Notes under the pieces: generated by a model | The model's input: the letters and a program-made list of their open reading frames with translations, nothing else | Databases searched by the model: none | Told to the model about the DNA's origin: nothing | Shown here: one piece after another, positions 14,038-20,578 of the stretch | How the letters are laid out: each line of letters begins with the position of its first letter | How positions within the stretch are numbered: the first letter of the stretch is position 1 | Position numbers and translations under genes: made by a program | IMG/VR virus record: IMGVR_UViG_3300029448_000465 | Location: 1 to 23,259 of that record | DNA: 23,259 nucleotides | Strand: one strand, 5' to 3' | Source of the DNA: a virus

Positions 14038-14061
14038 GAAGATGCTCACGGTGAGGTCTTC
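14038..14061 (+). promoter_or_regulatory. 5'-terminal hairpin in hsp20 leader
   Basis: GAAGA (14038-14042) pairs with TCTTC (14057-14061), and an inner CTCA/TGAG stem closes on CGG. It sits at the predicted 5' end of the late hsp20 transcript and could stabilise the mRNA. The RBS (AGGAGG at 14087-14092) remains outside. Confidence 0.5.
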
Positions 14062-14098
14062 GTATAACATAACCTTGCTTAATAATAGGAGGCAAAAA

Positions 14099-14557
14099 AT
14101 GACAATGCTAACAGCAGCACAGATGCACAGCATCTTAAATCATCCAACATTTCTTGGATTCGATTCAATGTTTGAACGATTAAATCAAACATTTGACCAT
14201 CAACCATCAACATACCCACCGCATAATGTACTAAAAAATGGTGAGGATGAAGTAGTAGTAGAACTCGCTCTTGCAGGATATGCTGTAGACGATATTTCTA
14301 TTCAAGTTAAAGAAGAACAACTAATAATTAGCGGAGAAAAACCGAATAATAAAAATGAGTATTTACATCATGGTATTTCGGCTAAAAAATTCAAAAAGCA
14401 ATTTACGCTTGGCGAATATATGGTAGTTCAAAATGCTTCATTCGAAAATGGTTTGCTTAAGGTTTATATCGAACGAATTATTCCAGATGAAAAGAAACCT
14501 CGTACGATAGAAATTAACGGTAAAAAACGTGAAAAAAAGAGTTTACTTAAGGGATAA
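14099..14557 (+). CDS. hsp20: Hsp20 small heat-shock chaperone
   Basis: A 152-residue alpha-crystallin-type chaperone. The ATG at 14099 has AGGAGG 6 nt upstream, so the in-frame start at 14036 is rejected. After a 40-residue N-terminus, PPHNVLKNGEDEVVVELALAG begins the crystallin domain; EEQLIISGEK and NASFENGLLKVYIERIIP follow in the usual order, the latter with the A-x-x-x-N-G-L signature. Hsp20-like genes are a recurrent feature of marine T4-like phages, thought to aid folding or virion assembly. Expression appears late. A sigma-70-like promoter for the following RNA lies inside its last codons. Confidence 0.93.
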   Translation: MTMLTAAQMHSILNHPTFLGFDSMFERLNQTFDHQPSTYPPHNVLKNGEDEVVVELALAGYAVDDISIQVKEEQLIISGEKPNNKNEYLHHGISAKKFKKQFTLGEYMVVQNASFENGLLKVYIERIIPDEKKPRTIEINGKKREKKSLLKG

Positions 14558-14570
14558 CCTTTGGTATAAT
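14542..14570 (+). promoter_or_regulatory. extended -10 promoter for the boxA-bearing RNA
   Basis: TTTACT at 14542-14547 (inside the last hsp20 codons), a 17-nt spacer and TATAAT at 14565-14570 preceded by TTTGG. The expected start is near 14577. It is as good as the promoters of the replication genes, yet no reading frame follows for 270 nt. Confidence 0.85.
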
Positions 14571-14589
14571 ATACTCATAATTTAAACAA

Positions 14590-14606
14590 TGATCTTTAAC
14601 AATTTA
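14590..14606 (+). promoter_or_regulatory. rRNA-type boxA antitermination element
   Basis: TGATCTTTAACAATTTA differs at one base (third position, C to A) from the E. coli rRNA-leader boxA region TGCTCTTTAACAATTTA as I remember it. boxA RNA is bound by NusB and ribosomal protein S10. It lies about 14 nt after the predicted transcript start. Confidence 0.65.
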
Positions 14607-14805
14607 GAATAAGTATGACTGAATAACCCTCGCTTATAGGAGGGTAAGGTATCGACGCTCGATGGGGACGCCCAAGTGGGAATAGCCATACAGAGGACAG
14701 TTCGAGTTTGCTAGATAAAACTACTATAGGTCTAGCTGCAGAGGGTTGCAGCTCTGGCAATACGGGTAAAAAGTGAATCCCGTTACATATTCAGAGGTTT
14801 AAGGG

Positions 14806-14837
14806 AGGTCGCTCCTTCCTTTTTCCTCGACCTTTTT
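14806..14837 (+). terminator. terminator at end of structured RNA
   Basis: AGGTCG (14806-14811) pairs with CGACCT (14828-14833), followed by T residues to 14837, three bases before the next ATG. A competing stem AGGGAG/CTCCTT (14802-14807 with 14812-14817) uses some of the same bases and is followed by its own T run (14820-14824). Confidence 0.7.
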
Positions 14838-14840
14838 AAT

Positions 14841-15503
14841 ATGATACATAATATATTTCCAACACCGATTTATACAACGATTATAAAAGATTATAATAAA
14901 TCTGCTATGATCGATCGTATTCACCGTTATATAAAAGAAACCAAATCTTGTGGAAAAGAAGCATCTCTTCAAGAACGATTAAATGTAAAATCATATTTTG
15001 GAGATACGTATGACGGAGATCAAATACATAATATTGAAGAATTTTATGAACTAAATAATTCGATTGGCATTCATACTAAAAAATATTTAAAAGAAATTAA
15101 TGTAAATTTAGAACTGTTAAATGAGCTTGATATTTACGCACAAAAATCTTGGTTAATTAGACTTAGATCTGGCGGCAATGTTGCTCCGCACACTCATCCA
15201 AATGCACACTTAAGTTGTGTATTTTATATACAAGCACCTGAAGGTTGTGGTAAAATCGAATTTTTAGAACCACCCACTAATCCGATATTTAATTTACCGT
15301 TATACTTAAATCAAGCTGATGGTGTAATTACACCAAAAGATGGTATGCTTATTATTTTTCCTTCTTCGTTACATCACATGGTACATAATTCTTTACCTAA
15401 TATTGCACGCTATTCAGTATCTTATGATTTAATGTGTGCATCTAAAATGCCTGAAGAAAGCGTTTGCTTAAACCCAAAGCTTTGGAAAAAATTAGATAAA
15501 TAA
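14841..15503 (+). CDS. 2OG-Fe(II) oxygenase (TIGR02466-like)
   Basis: A 220-residue protein of the phage 2OG-Fe(II) oxygenase type. It begins MIHNIFPTPIYTTII, the usual N-terminal FPTP strand. PHTHPNAHLSCVFYI near residues 117-131 carries the metal-binding region, DGMLIIFPSSLHHMVH near 168-183 the distal His, and RYSVSYDL near 190-197 the Arg for 2-oxoglutarate. The substrate is unknown. The ATG lies three bases after the terminator T run with no Shine-Dalgarno, although the start is fixed by the conserved N-terminus. Expression therefore depends on read-through and an unusual mode of initiation, or on processing of the leader. Confidence 0.8.
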   Translation: MIHNIFPTPIYTTIIKDYNKSAMIDRIHRYIKETKSCGKEASLQERLNVKSYFGDTYDGDQIHNIEEFYELNNSIGIHTKKYLKEINVNLELLNELDIYAQKSWLIRLRSGGNVAPHTHPNAHLSCVFYIQAPEGCGKIEFLEPPTNPIFNLPLYLNQADGVITPKDGMLIIFPSSLHHMVHNSLPNIARYSVSYDLMCASKMPEESVCLNPKLWKKLDK

Positions 15504-15506
15504 ACA

Positions 15507-15535
15507 TTTACATTTCGCGCAAGGTGTGTTACTAT
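15507..15535 (+). promoter_or_regulatory. sigma-70-like promoter for DNA polymerase, predicted leaderless
   Basis: TTTACA at 15507-15512 and TACTAT at 15530-15535, 17 nt apart. The polymerase ATG at 15543 is 8 nt past the -10, where transcription should start, and no Shine-Dalgarno is present. Confidence 0.65.
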
Positions 15536-15542
15536 ATCTTAT

Positions 15543-18005
15543 ATGAATAATTACAAAAGCTTTTATACTAATGTTGGTCGATACGGTAATAATATTCTCT
15601 ATCGAGGTTATGATACCGAAGGTAAACCCGATATTCGTAAGATTAAGTACAGACCCACAATGTTTGTGCAATCTCAAAAGCAAAATCCCGAATGGCGCGG
15701 TCTTGACGGCACACCAGTCGATCCTATTCAATTATCATCGATGCGAGAAGCAAAGCAATTTATCGAGTCTTATGGACAAATCGACAATTATAAAATCTAT
15801 GGTAACACTCGACACATTCATGCGTGCATCCGCGATATGTATCCTGAGACAATACAAGCCGATACAAGTTTAATTAACGTTGTTACGTTCGACATCGAGA
15901 CAGCAATCGGAGATGGCTTTCCAAGTCCAGAAGAAGCTCGTCAAGAAATCCTTGCTATTACACTTAAATCTAGTCGAAATAACAAATACACTGTTTTTGG
16001 TTTAAAAGACTACGATCCTAAAAAATCAGATCTTGATCTTGAGATAGAATACTTTCAATTTGATAATGAACATACTTTACTTTCGGCATTCGTCGAGTGG
16101 TGGGAACAACCATACCACACACCTGACGTCATCACTGGTTGGAACTCTCGATTCTTCGATGTCCCGTACATCGTCAACCGTATGGCTCGGGTAATCGGCG
16201 AAGACGAAACTCGTCGCCTTTCTCCATGGAAAAAGATTGATCAGCGATCAGTTAAGATCAAAGGTCGCGAGCAAGTTACATTCGATATCGCAGGTGTTGA
16301 AAGCTTGGATTATATGGACCTATTTAAAAAGTTTGCATACACTTACGGTAATCAAGAGTCTTATTCTTTGAATCATATTTCTCATGTTGTGCTTGGTGAT
16401 GAAAAACTTGACTATTCAGATGTTGGTACATTCATGGAAGTATACGATAATGACCATCAAAAGTTTATCGACTACAACATTAAGGACGTTGAACTAGTGC
16501 ATCGCATTGACGAAAAGCTTGGTCTTATTGATCTAGTTATGACAATGGCTTATATGGCTGGTGTAAACTATTCCGATACTCTTGGCACAACTGCAATATG
16601 GGATTGTATTATCTATCGCGAGCTAATGAACAAAAAGATTGCAGTCCCGCAACCAAACGATAATAAAAAAACATCGTTTGTTGGTGGTTACGTAAAAGAT
16701 CCACGCGTTGGTATGCATGATTGGGTAATGTCATTCGACCTTAACTCTCTTTATCCTAATATTATTATTCAATACAACATGTCTCCTGAAACTTTGATAC
16801 GAATGCCTCACGCAGTTGGTGCAAAGGCTGCAAACGGTGCGACTTTTCGTAAAGATAAAAAGGGTATTATTCCCGAGATTGTAGAAAAAATGTACGAAAC
16901 TCGTGTTGTAACAAAAAACAAAATGCTCAAAGTTAAGCAGCAAATCGAGACTGAAGGTAAATCTGATTCACTTGTTCGCGAAGCAACTATTCTTGAAAAT
17001 AAGCAGATGGCAACAAAGATTCTTCTTAACTCTCTTTACGGTGCCATGGGTAATCGATACTTCCGTTACTTTGATTTGTTAGTCGCTGAAGGTGTAACTA
17101 CTACAGGTCAAGCTGTAATTCAACACGCAGAAAAGGTAGTAAATAAATTTCTCAATAAAGTAATGTTAGACACAAAAGATCGTGTAATTGCAATGGATAC
17201 AGATTCGCTTTATGTTGGTGTTGGCGATCTCGTCGAAAAACATTGCAAAGAAGATCCTGTTAAATTTCTTGATCGCTTTGCACAAGAAGCCATCGAGCCT
17301 CTTTTAGAAAAAGCATTTGATCAATTTGCAAAAGATACTAACGCTTATTCAAATCGCATGGTCATGAAACGCGAAGCAATCGCAGATCGTGGTATATGGA
17401 CTGCAAAAAAACGTTACATTCTCAACGTTCATAATAACGAAGGTGTTCAATACGCTGAACCAAAAATTAAAGTTATGGGCATTGAAGCAGTTAAGTCTTC
17501 TACTCCCGAAGTATGTCGCGATGCGATGAAACAGATGTTCAAGATTATTGTATCTGGAGACGAGCGCAAAACCCAAGATGCGATTGCTGCATTTAAAAAA
17601 CATTTTCAGTCTTTATCTCCCGATAAAATTGCGTTTCCTCGAGGTGTAAGTGATATTACATCATACGCCGACAAAAATCAAATCTTTTCTAAAGGTACAC
17701 CAATCCACTCGCGAGGTGCGTTACTTTATAACTACTATGTTAAGAAAGAAAATCTAGCTAAACGTTATCGCCTAATTCAAAACGGTGACAAGATTAAATT
17801 TATCTATCTTAACAAACGAAATGTTATGCGACAAAATGTGATCTCATTCCCCGACGATAAACTTCCAGACGAACTCGGATTGAATAAATATATTGACTAT
17901 GACTTGCAGTTCCAGAAAACGTTTCTTGATCCGCTTGACATAATTCTAAAATCAATTAAATGGCAGGCAGAGCCAGTTGCTAACTTAGAGGATTTCTTTG
18001 TATGA
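15543..18005 (+). CDS. 43: family B DNA polymerase (gp43)
   Basis: An 820-residue replicative polymerase, somewhat shorter than T4 gp43 (898). The proofreading 3'-5' exonuclease is intact: Exo I FDIET (Asp117, Glu119), Exo II GWNSRFFD at 199-206, Exo III YNIKD at 311-315. Polymerase motif A is SFDLNSLYPNII at 397-408, motif B KILLNSLYG at 492-500, motif C MDTDSLY around 552-554, and the KKRY element is at 622-625. The C-terminus (about 780-820) likely contacts the clamp. It is the replicative enzyme working with gp45/44/62 encoded upstream. The start is the first ATG, which coincides with the predicted transcription start, so the mRNA may be leaderless. The stop overlaps the next ATG by 4 nt. 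Confidence 0.97.
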   Translation: MNNYKSFYTNVGRYGNNILYRGYDTEGKPDIRKIKYRPTMFVQSQKQNPEWRGLDGTPVDPIQLSSMREAKQFIESYGQIDNYKIYGNTRHIHACIRDMYPETIQADTSLINVVTFDIETAIGDGFPSPEEARQEILAITLKSSRNNKYTVFGLKDYDPKKSDLDLEIEYFQFDNEHTLLSAFVEWWEQPYHTPDVITGWNSRFFDVPYIVNRMARVIGEDETRRLSPWKKIDQRSVKIKGREQVTFDIAGVESLDYMDLFKKFAYTYGNQESYSLNHISHVVLGDEKLDYSDVGTFMEVYDNDHQKFIDYNIKDVELVHRIDEKLGLIDLVMTMAYMAGVNYSDTLGTTAIWDCIIYRELMNKKIAVPQPNDNKKTSFVGGYVKDPRVGMHDWVMSFDLNSLYPNIIIQYNMSPETLIRMPHAVGAKAANGATFRKDKKGIIPEIVEKMYETRVVTKNKMLKVKQQIETEGKSDSLVREATILENKQMATKILLNSLYGAMGNRYFRYFDLLVAEGVTTTGQAVIQHAEKVVNKFLNKVMLDTKDRVIAMDTDSLYVGVGDLVEKHCKEDPVKFLDRFAQEAIEPLLEKAFDQFAKDTNAYSNRMVMKREAIADRGIWTAKKRYILNVHNNEGVQYAEPKIKVMGIEAVKSSTPEVCRDAMKQMFKIIVSGDERKTQDAIAAFKKHFQSLSPDKIAFPRGVSDITSYADKNQIFSKGTPIHSRGALLYNYYVKKENLAKRYRLIQNGDKIKFIYLNKRNVMRQNVISFPDDKLPDELGLNKYIDYDLQFQKTFLDPLDIILKSIKWQAEPVANLEDFFV

Positions 18006-18265
18006 TAGAAAACTTGTTGGGACTAATATACAACTTTTGTTTTGTGTCGTGTTACTGGCCGCAGATAATTAAGTCATACAAAACTAAAAGCGTGGAAGAT
18101 GTAAGTCTACCGCTATTTGTAATATCAATTATAGGATATATTTCTGCAACCGGTTACACATTGCTTAAGTTCGGCTTTGACTTCTGGTTATTGTTCAACT
18201 ACGCATTTAGCGGCATGTCATCAATCATAATGACAGTGGTTTATTTTGTTTACAAAAAGAAATAA
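18002..18265 (+). CDS. PQ-loop / SemiSWEET-like membrane protein
   Basis: An 87-residue protein with three hydrophobic helices (about 5-22, 36-55, 60-82). The first ends in CYWPQIIKSYKTKSVEDVSLPLF, the hallmark PQ-loop: Pro-Gln at the end of the helix, then a K-T-K-S-x-E/D-x-x-S-L segment. One three-helix bundle of this length corresponds to a bacterial SemiSWEET, which dimerises to form a sugar transporter. The ATG overlaps the polymerase stop (ATGA). Activity is inferred from family only. A promoter for the next gene lies inside its last codons. Confidence 0.75.
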   Translation: MIENLLGLIYNFCFVSCYWPQIIKSYKTKSVEDVSLPLFVISIIGYISATGYTLLKFGFDFWLLFNYAFSGMSSIIMTVVYFVYKKK

Positions 18266-18277
18266 ATTTGGTATAAT
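18249..18277 (+). promoter_or_regulatory. extended -10 promoter
   Basis: TTTACA at 18249-18254 and TATAAT at 18272-18277, 17 nt apart, preceded by TTTGG. AAGGAG follows about 7 nt before the ATG at 18303. Confidence 0.85.
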
Positions 18278-18302
18278 AGGTAGAAATTATAAGGAGATAG
18301 AT

Positions 18303-18503
18303 ATGAATATATTACAATGGTTCAGAGAAAAGTTTGCTCCAGGTACAACGTGGGCATGGCAACAAGAAGAAAAACCAGATTTTGAAAGTATGACTAAAGT
18401 TCAACTTGAAGAATATGGTCGTAAGCATGGTATAGAACTCGATCGTAGAAAAAAGAAAGCTACGCTCATAGAAGAATTAACGACCACAATAAAGGATAAG
18501 TGA
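18303..18503 (+). CDS. small protein with SAP/HeH-like motif
   Basis: A 66-residue protein. The first 25 residues include an aromatic stretch (FAPGTTWAWQQ). The rest, MTKVQLEEYGRKHGIELDRR followed by KKKATLIEELTTTI, has the helix-loop-helix spacing and GI-x-L-D-x-R...LI-x-x-L pattern of SAP/HeH/LEM-like DNA-binding motifs common in phages. DNA or chromatin-like binding is inferred. The ATG at 18303 with AAGGAG is preferred over an upstream start at 18246 that would precede the promoter. The stop overlaps the next ATG (TGATG region). Confidence 0.65.
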   Translation: MNILQWFREKFAPGTTWAWQQEEKPDFESMTKVQLEEYGRKHGIELDRRKKKATLIEELTTTIKDK

Positions 18504-18913
18504 TGAGTTATATATGGCATCAAGATATGGAAGATATGCACGACAAGTTTGGTGTGCGTAAAGCAATTAAAACAATGGATAAAGATACGCTACGTAAGTT
18601 TCTTAAGTTTCGTGGTGAGTGTGTTCAAGAAGAAGTAGATGAATTACATCATGCAATATCAGGAAAAGATATTGATGCAGAAGAAACAGTCGACGCGCTT
18701 ATTGATATTATAGTATTCGCGATTGGCACACTTGATATATTTGGTGTTGATGCTAATAAAGCATGGAATGAAGTACTTAATGCAAACATGGCAAAAAAAG
18801 TAGGTATTAAAAAAGAACGGCCTAACCCGTATGGTTTGCCAGATTTGATTAAGCCTGAAGGATGGAAAGCCCCAAATCATGAAGATAATCATGGCATTTT
18901 AGAGGAATTGTAA
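18503..18913 (+). CDS. MazG-like nucleotide pyrophosphohydrolase
   Basis: A 136-residue all-alpha protein. Residues near 40-46 give EEVDEL and near 65-70 DALIDI, the EExxE...DxxxD-like metal-binding pattern of MazG/dUTPase-like all-alpha NTP pyrophosphohydrolases. The N-terminus holds WHQDMEDMHDKFGV, also typical of phage members. These enzymes hydrolyse (d)NTPs to the monophosphate and PPi; phage forms may tune nucleotide pools or ppGpp, but the substrate is not readable. The C-terminal 40 residues (NPYGLPDLIKPEGW) are Pro-rich. The ATG overlaps the previous stop (TGATG); a GTG three bases earlier is also possible. Confidence 0.75.
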   Translation: MSYIWHQDMEDMHDKFGVRKAIKTMDKDTLRKFLKFRGECVQEEVDELHHAISGKDIDAEETVDALIDIIVFAIGTLDIFGVDANKAWNEVLNANMAKKVGIKKERPNPYGLPDLIKPEGWKAPNHEDNHGILEEL

Positions 18914-19041
18914 TGGGTACACCCTTTATAGGACAATATGATAAAACACAAGTAAGCATGATATTATTTTTATGTTGGTGTAATCTAATCTTAATAAGTT
19001 CAATAGTGGCATTTTTAGTAATATGGACAAAAGTACAATAA
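18913..19041 (+). CDS. 42-residue single-span membrane peptide
   Basis: The ATG overlaps the MazG-like stop as TAATG. After a short polar N-terminus (MGTPFIGQYDKTQVS) residues 16-38 are almost wholly hydrophobic (ILFLCWCNLILISSIVAFLV), followed by WTKVQ. Coupled start and a clean transmembrane pattern support a real gene. It resembles accessory phage membrane peptides but no family is recognised. It overlaps the next small gene by 19 nt. Confidence 0.5.
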   Translation: MGTPFIGQYDKTQVSMILFLCWCNLILISSIVAFLVIWTKVQ

Positions 19042-19160
19042 TAATATTTCTTTTTGTATTGTTTACAATAATAGTACCATTAATGATTCATATAAGTCTA
19101 ACAATATATGAAAATGATAAAATCAAAAAAGAAGATCAGCTTAAGTGGTATAATGATTGA
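19023..19160 (+). CDS. 45-residue single-span membrane peptide
   Basis: It starts inside the previous membrane peptide gene and encodes a hydrophobic span (residues 6-28, IIIFLFVLFTIIVPLMI and on) with a charged C-terminus (YENDKIKKEDQLKWYND). The tandem arrangement with the preceding peptide suggests an overlapping two-gene pair. It has no ribosome site of its own; coupling is likely. No function is assigned. Overlapping two-peptide layouts are known for spanin- or holin-type genes, but neither peptide shows a lipobox or signal peptide. Confidence 0.45.
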   Translation: MDKSTIIIFLFVLFTIIVPLMIHISLTIYENDKIKKEDQLKWYND

Positions 19161-20091
19161 GTTTACTGCATTTCCTTCTATATTTGATAATAAGACCCAT
19201 CGTCGATTTTCTTTTGATAATTGGCAAAAGTTTTCTGACGCGTTGTTTGCTATGAGTAAACAAGAAGGTTATAAACCGAAAAAAGGTGAAAAACCTCATC
19301 GTAAACCATCTCCACTTATTACACCTGCAGTATATAAAAAAAGTACTACTCGTGCAAATGCAAACGTAATTAAATGGGCGGGTTGGTGCGCACTTGATAT
19401 TGATGAGTATGATACATCATTTAAAGAAGCTGTACAACAGTTTAAAGATTATTCATTTATATGTTATTCGACTGCTTCATCTACAAAAGAAAAACCGAAG
19501 TTTCGTATTGTACTTAAACTTACTTCAGATGTAGAAGCAGATAAGATTAAACATTTTTGGTATGCACTAAATAAAGAATTTAATTCTATTGGTGATCCGC
19601 AAACAAAAGATTTATCTCGAATGTATTATGTTCCTGCACAATATCCAAACGCATATAATTTTTGCTTTAAAAATACAGGTAAAGATGTAGATCCTCAAGA
19701 ATTTATGGATAAACACGACTATGTAGATAATTCTGGTACCTTTTTATCAAAACTCCCCATTGAAATGCAGCAAGCAATATTACAACATCGTAAAGATACA
19801 CTTACTAATACATCATATGTATGGTCATCGTATATAGATTGTAAGTTTGTAAACAAAAAGCTTGTTCAAGAATATCGTACTATTAGTGAAACTGGTTGGT
19901 ATCATAAAATGTATCAAATTATGATTTCTATAGCAGGCAATGCAATTCGTTATAAATATCCAATAACTGCTACAGAGATTGCAATTTTGTGTAGACAAAT
20001 CGATCTTGAAACTGGCGGATGGTACAAAAATAGACCACTTGAAAAAGAAGCAAAAAGAGCGCTAGAATTTGTGCTTGCAAGTGATATATAA
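19153..20091 (+). CDS. primase-like (AEP-superfamily) protein
   Basis: A 312-residue protein from the ATG at 19153, which overlaps the previous stop; a longer form from 19108 (327 residues) is possible but buries the upstream gene. CALDIDEYD near residues 80-87 gives the D-x-D pair. STASSTKEKPKFRIVL near 106-121 and TKDLSRMYYVPAQYP near 151-165 follow, matching in order the metal- and nucleotide-binding motifs of archaeo-eukaryotic-type primases as seen in plasmid and phage replication proteins. T4 itself uses a DnaG-type primase (gp61), so this would be an additional enzyme. It might instead be a virulence-E-type primase-like domain without priming activity. The C-terminal 120 residues are helical and unassigned. 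Confidence 0.55.
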   Translation: MIEFTAFPSIFDNKTHRRFSFDNWQKFSDALFAMSKQEGYKPKKGEKPHRKPSPLITPAVYKKSTTRANANVIKWAGWCALDIDEYDTSFKEAVQQFKDYSFICYSTASSTKEKPKFRIVLKLTSDVEADKIKHFWYALNKEFNSIGDPQTKDLSRMYYVPAQYPNAYNFCFKNTGKDVDPQEFMDKHDYVDNSGTFLSKLPIEMQQAILQHRKDTLTNTSYVWSSYIDCKFVNKKLVQEYRTISETGWYHKMYQIMISIAGNAIRYKYPITATEIAILCRQIDLETGGWYKNRPLEKEAKRALEFVLASDI

Positions 20092-20107
20092 TATAGGAGC
20101 ATTTGTA

Positions 20108-20578
20108 ATGGAAAGAATATTGAAATCCGCATACCACAAGCAAGGCTATATTGAAATGAAAGGGACGAAATTTGAGGTAAAACCTCTGTCCGTAGCACAT
20201 TGTTGGCCTTCAGTTAAAAAAGCAAAAATTCATCGTGGCGTTGAATTTTACGAACCAATTAAAAAAGATATTCAAAAAAATGGTATGCGCCATCCAATTA
20301 TGGTTGTTCATTCTACTTGGGCCCAACTCATTGAACAAAAAGAATATTGGGGCGATAATATGGAGCCATTGCCATTTTGGACTGCACATCTCCCAAAATC
20401 ACACTTAAATAATATGATTTACGTTGTATGGGGTGGATCTAATCGTTGGTATATCGCAAATGAACTTAAGTATACCCACATCGATTGCGCGATTATGCCA
20501 AGTTATTCAGTTGCATATAATTTGCAAAAAGTAATGCGAGCTCCTTATCCACAATTTTATGGCGGAGACCCAAGATAA
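20108..20578 (+). CDS. ParB-like domain protein
   Basis: A 156-residue protein; the ATG at 20108 has AGGAG upstream, so the in-frame start at 20069 is rejected. VEFYEPIKKDIQKNGMRHPI near residues 47-66 matches the ParB N-terminal pattern where a loop residue directs nucleotide binding. GGSNRWYIANELKYTHIDC near 115-133 matches the G-x-x-R-x-x-A-x-x-L-G segment with the key Arg. Between them lies an insertion with WTAHLPKSH. ParB-fold proteins bind CTP or ATP and may be nucleases or partition factors; function here is unknown. The gene precedes sugar-related genes without evident terminator, and its stop overlaps the next ATG by one base. Confidence 0.55.
   Translation: MERILKSAYHKQGYIEMKGTKFEVKPLSVAHCWPSVKKAKIHRGVEFYEPIKKDIQKNGMRHPIMVVHSTWAQLIEQKEYWGDNMEPLPFWTAHLPKSHLNNMIYVVWGGSNRWYIANELKYTHIDCAIMPSYSVAYNLQKVMRAPYPQFYGGDPR

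Larger units (their letters stand above)
14577..14837 (+). ncRNA. unrecognised structured RNA of about 260 nt
   Basis: A transcript from the promoter at 14542-14570 to the terminator at 14806-14837 holds no credible reading frame but many pairings. CTGAATA (14619-14625) with TATTCAG (14788-14794) closes the whole fold. Inside are ACCCTC/GAGGGT (14626-14645), the perfect ATCGA-CGC-TCGAT (14651-14663), CAGAG/CTCTG (14691-14695 with 14752-14756), CTAGA/TCTAG (14711-14735), GCTGCA/TGCAGC (14736-14752) and ACGGG/CCCGT (14762-14783). A boxA-like element lies near the 5' end. G+C is visibly higher than in flanking genes. It is either a stand-alone RNA or a leader controlling the gene at 14841. I do not recognise it as tRNA, tmRNA, RNase P or a known riboswitch. 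Confidence 0.7.

Noticed and set aside
14577-14837. tRNA or two-piece (permuted) tmRNA
   Set aside because: GAGGGT followed by GGTATCGACG with an upstream ACCCTC looks superficially like a permuted tmRNA acceptor stem plus D-loop, but no T-arm with a TTCAA/TTCGA loop precedes ACCCTC, there is no CCA, and no tag peptide ending in a stop is visible. No tRNA cloverleaf can be drawn.
19052-19081. Sigma-70-like promoter before the primase-like gene
   Set aside because: TTTACA is present but no -10 occurs at 16-18 nt, and it lies in the coding sequence of the small membrane peptide.
19951-19958. TATAAATA late promoter
   Set aside because: It lies inside the primase-like coding sequence with no gene start just downstream in a suitable position, and is expected by chance in AT-rich DNA.
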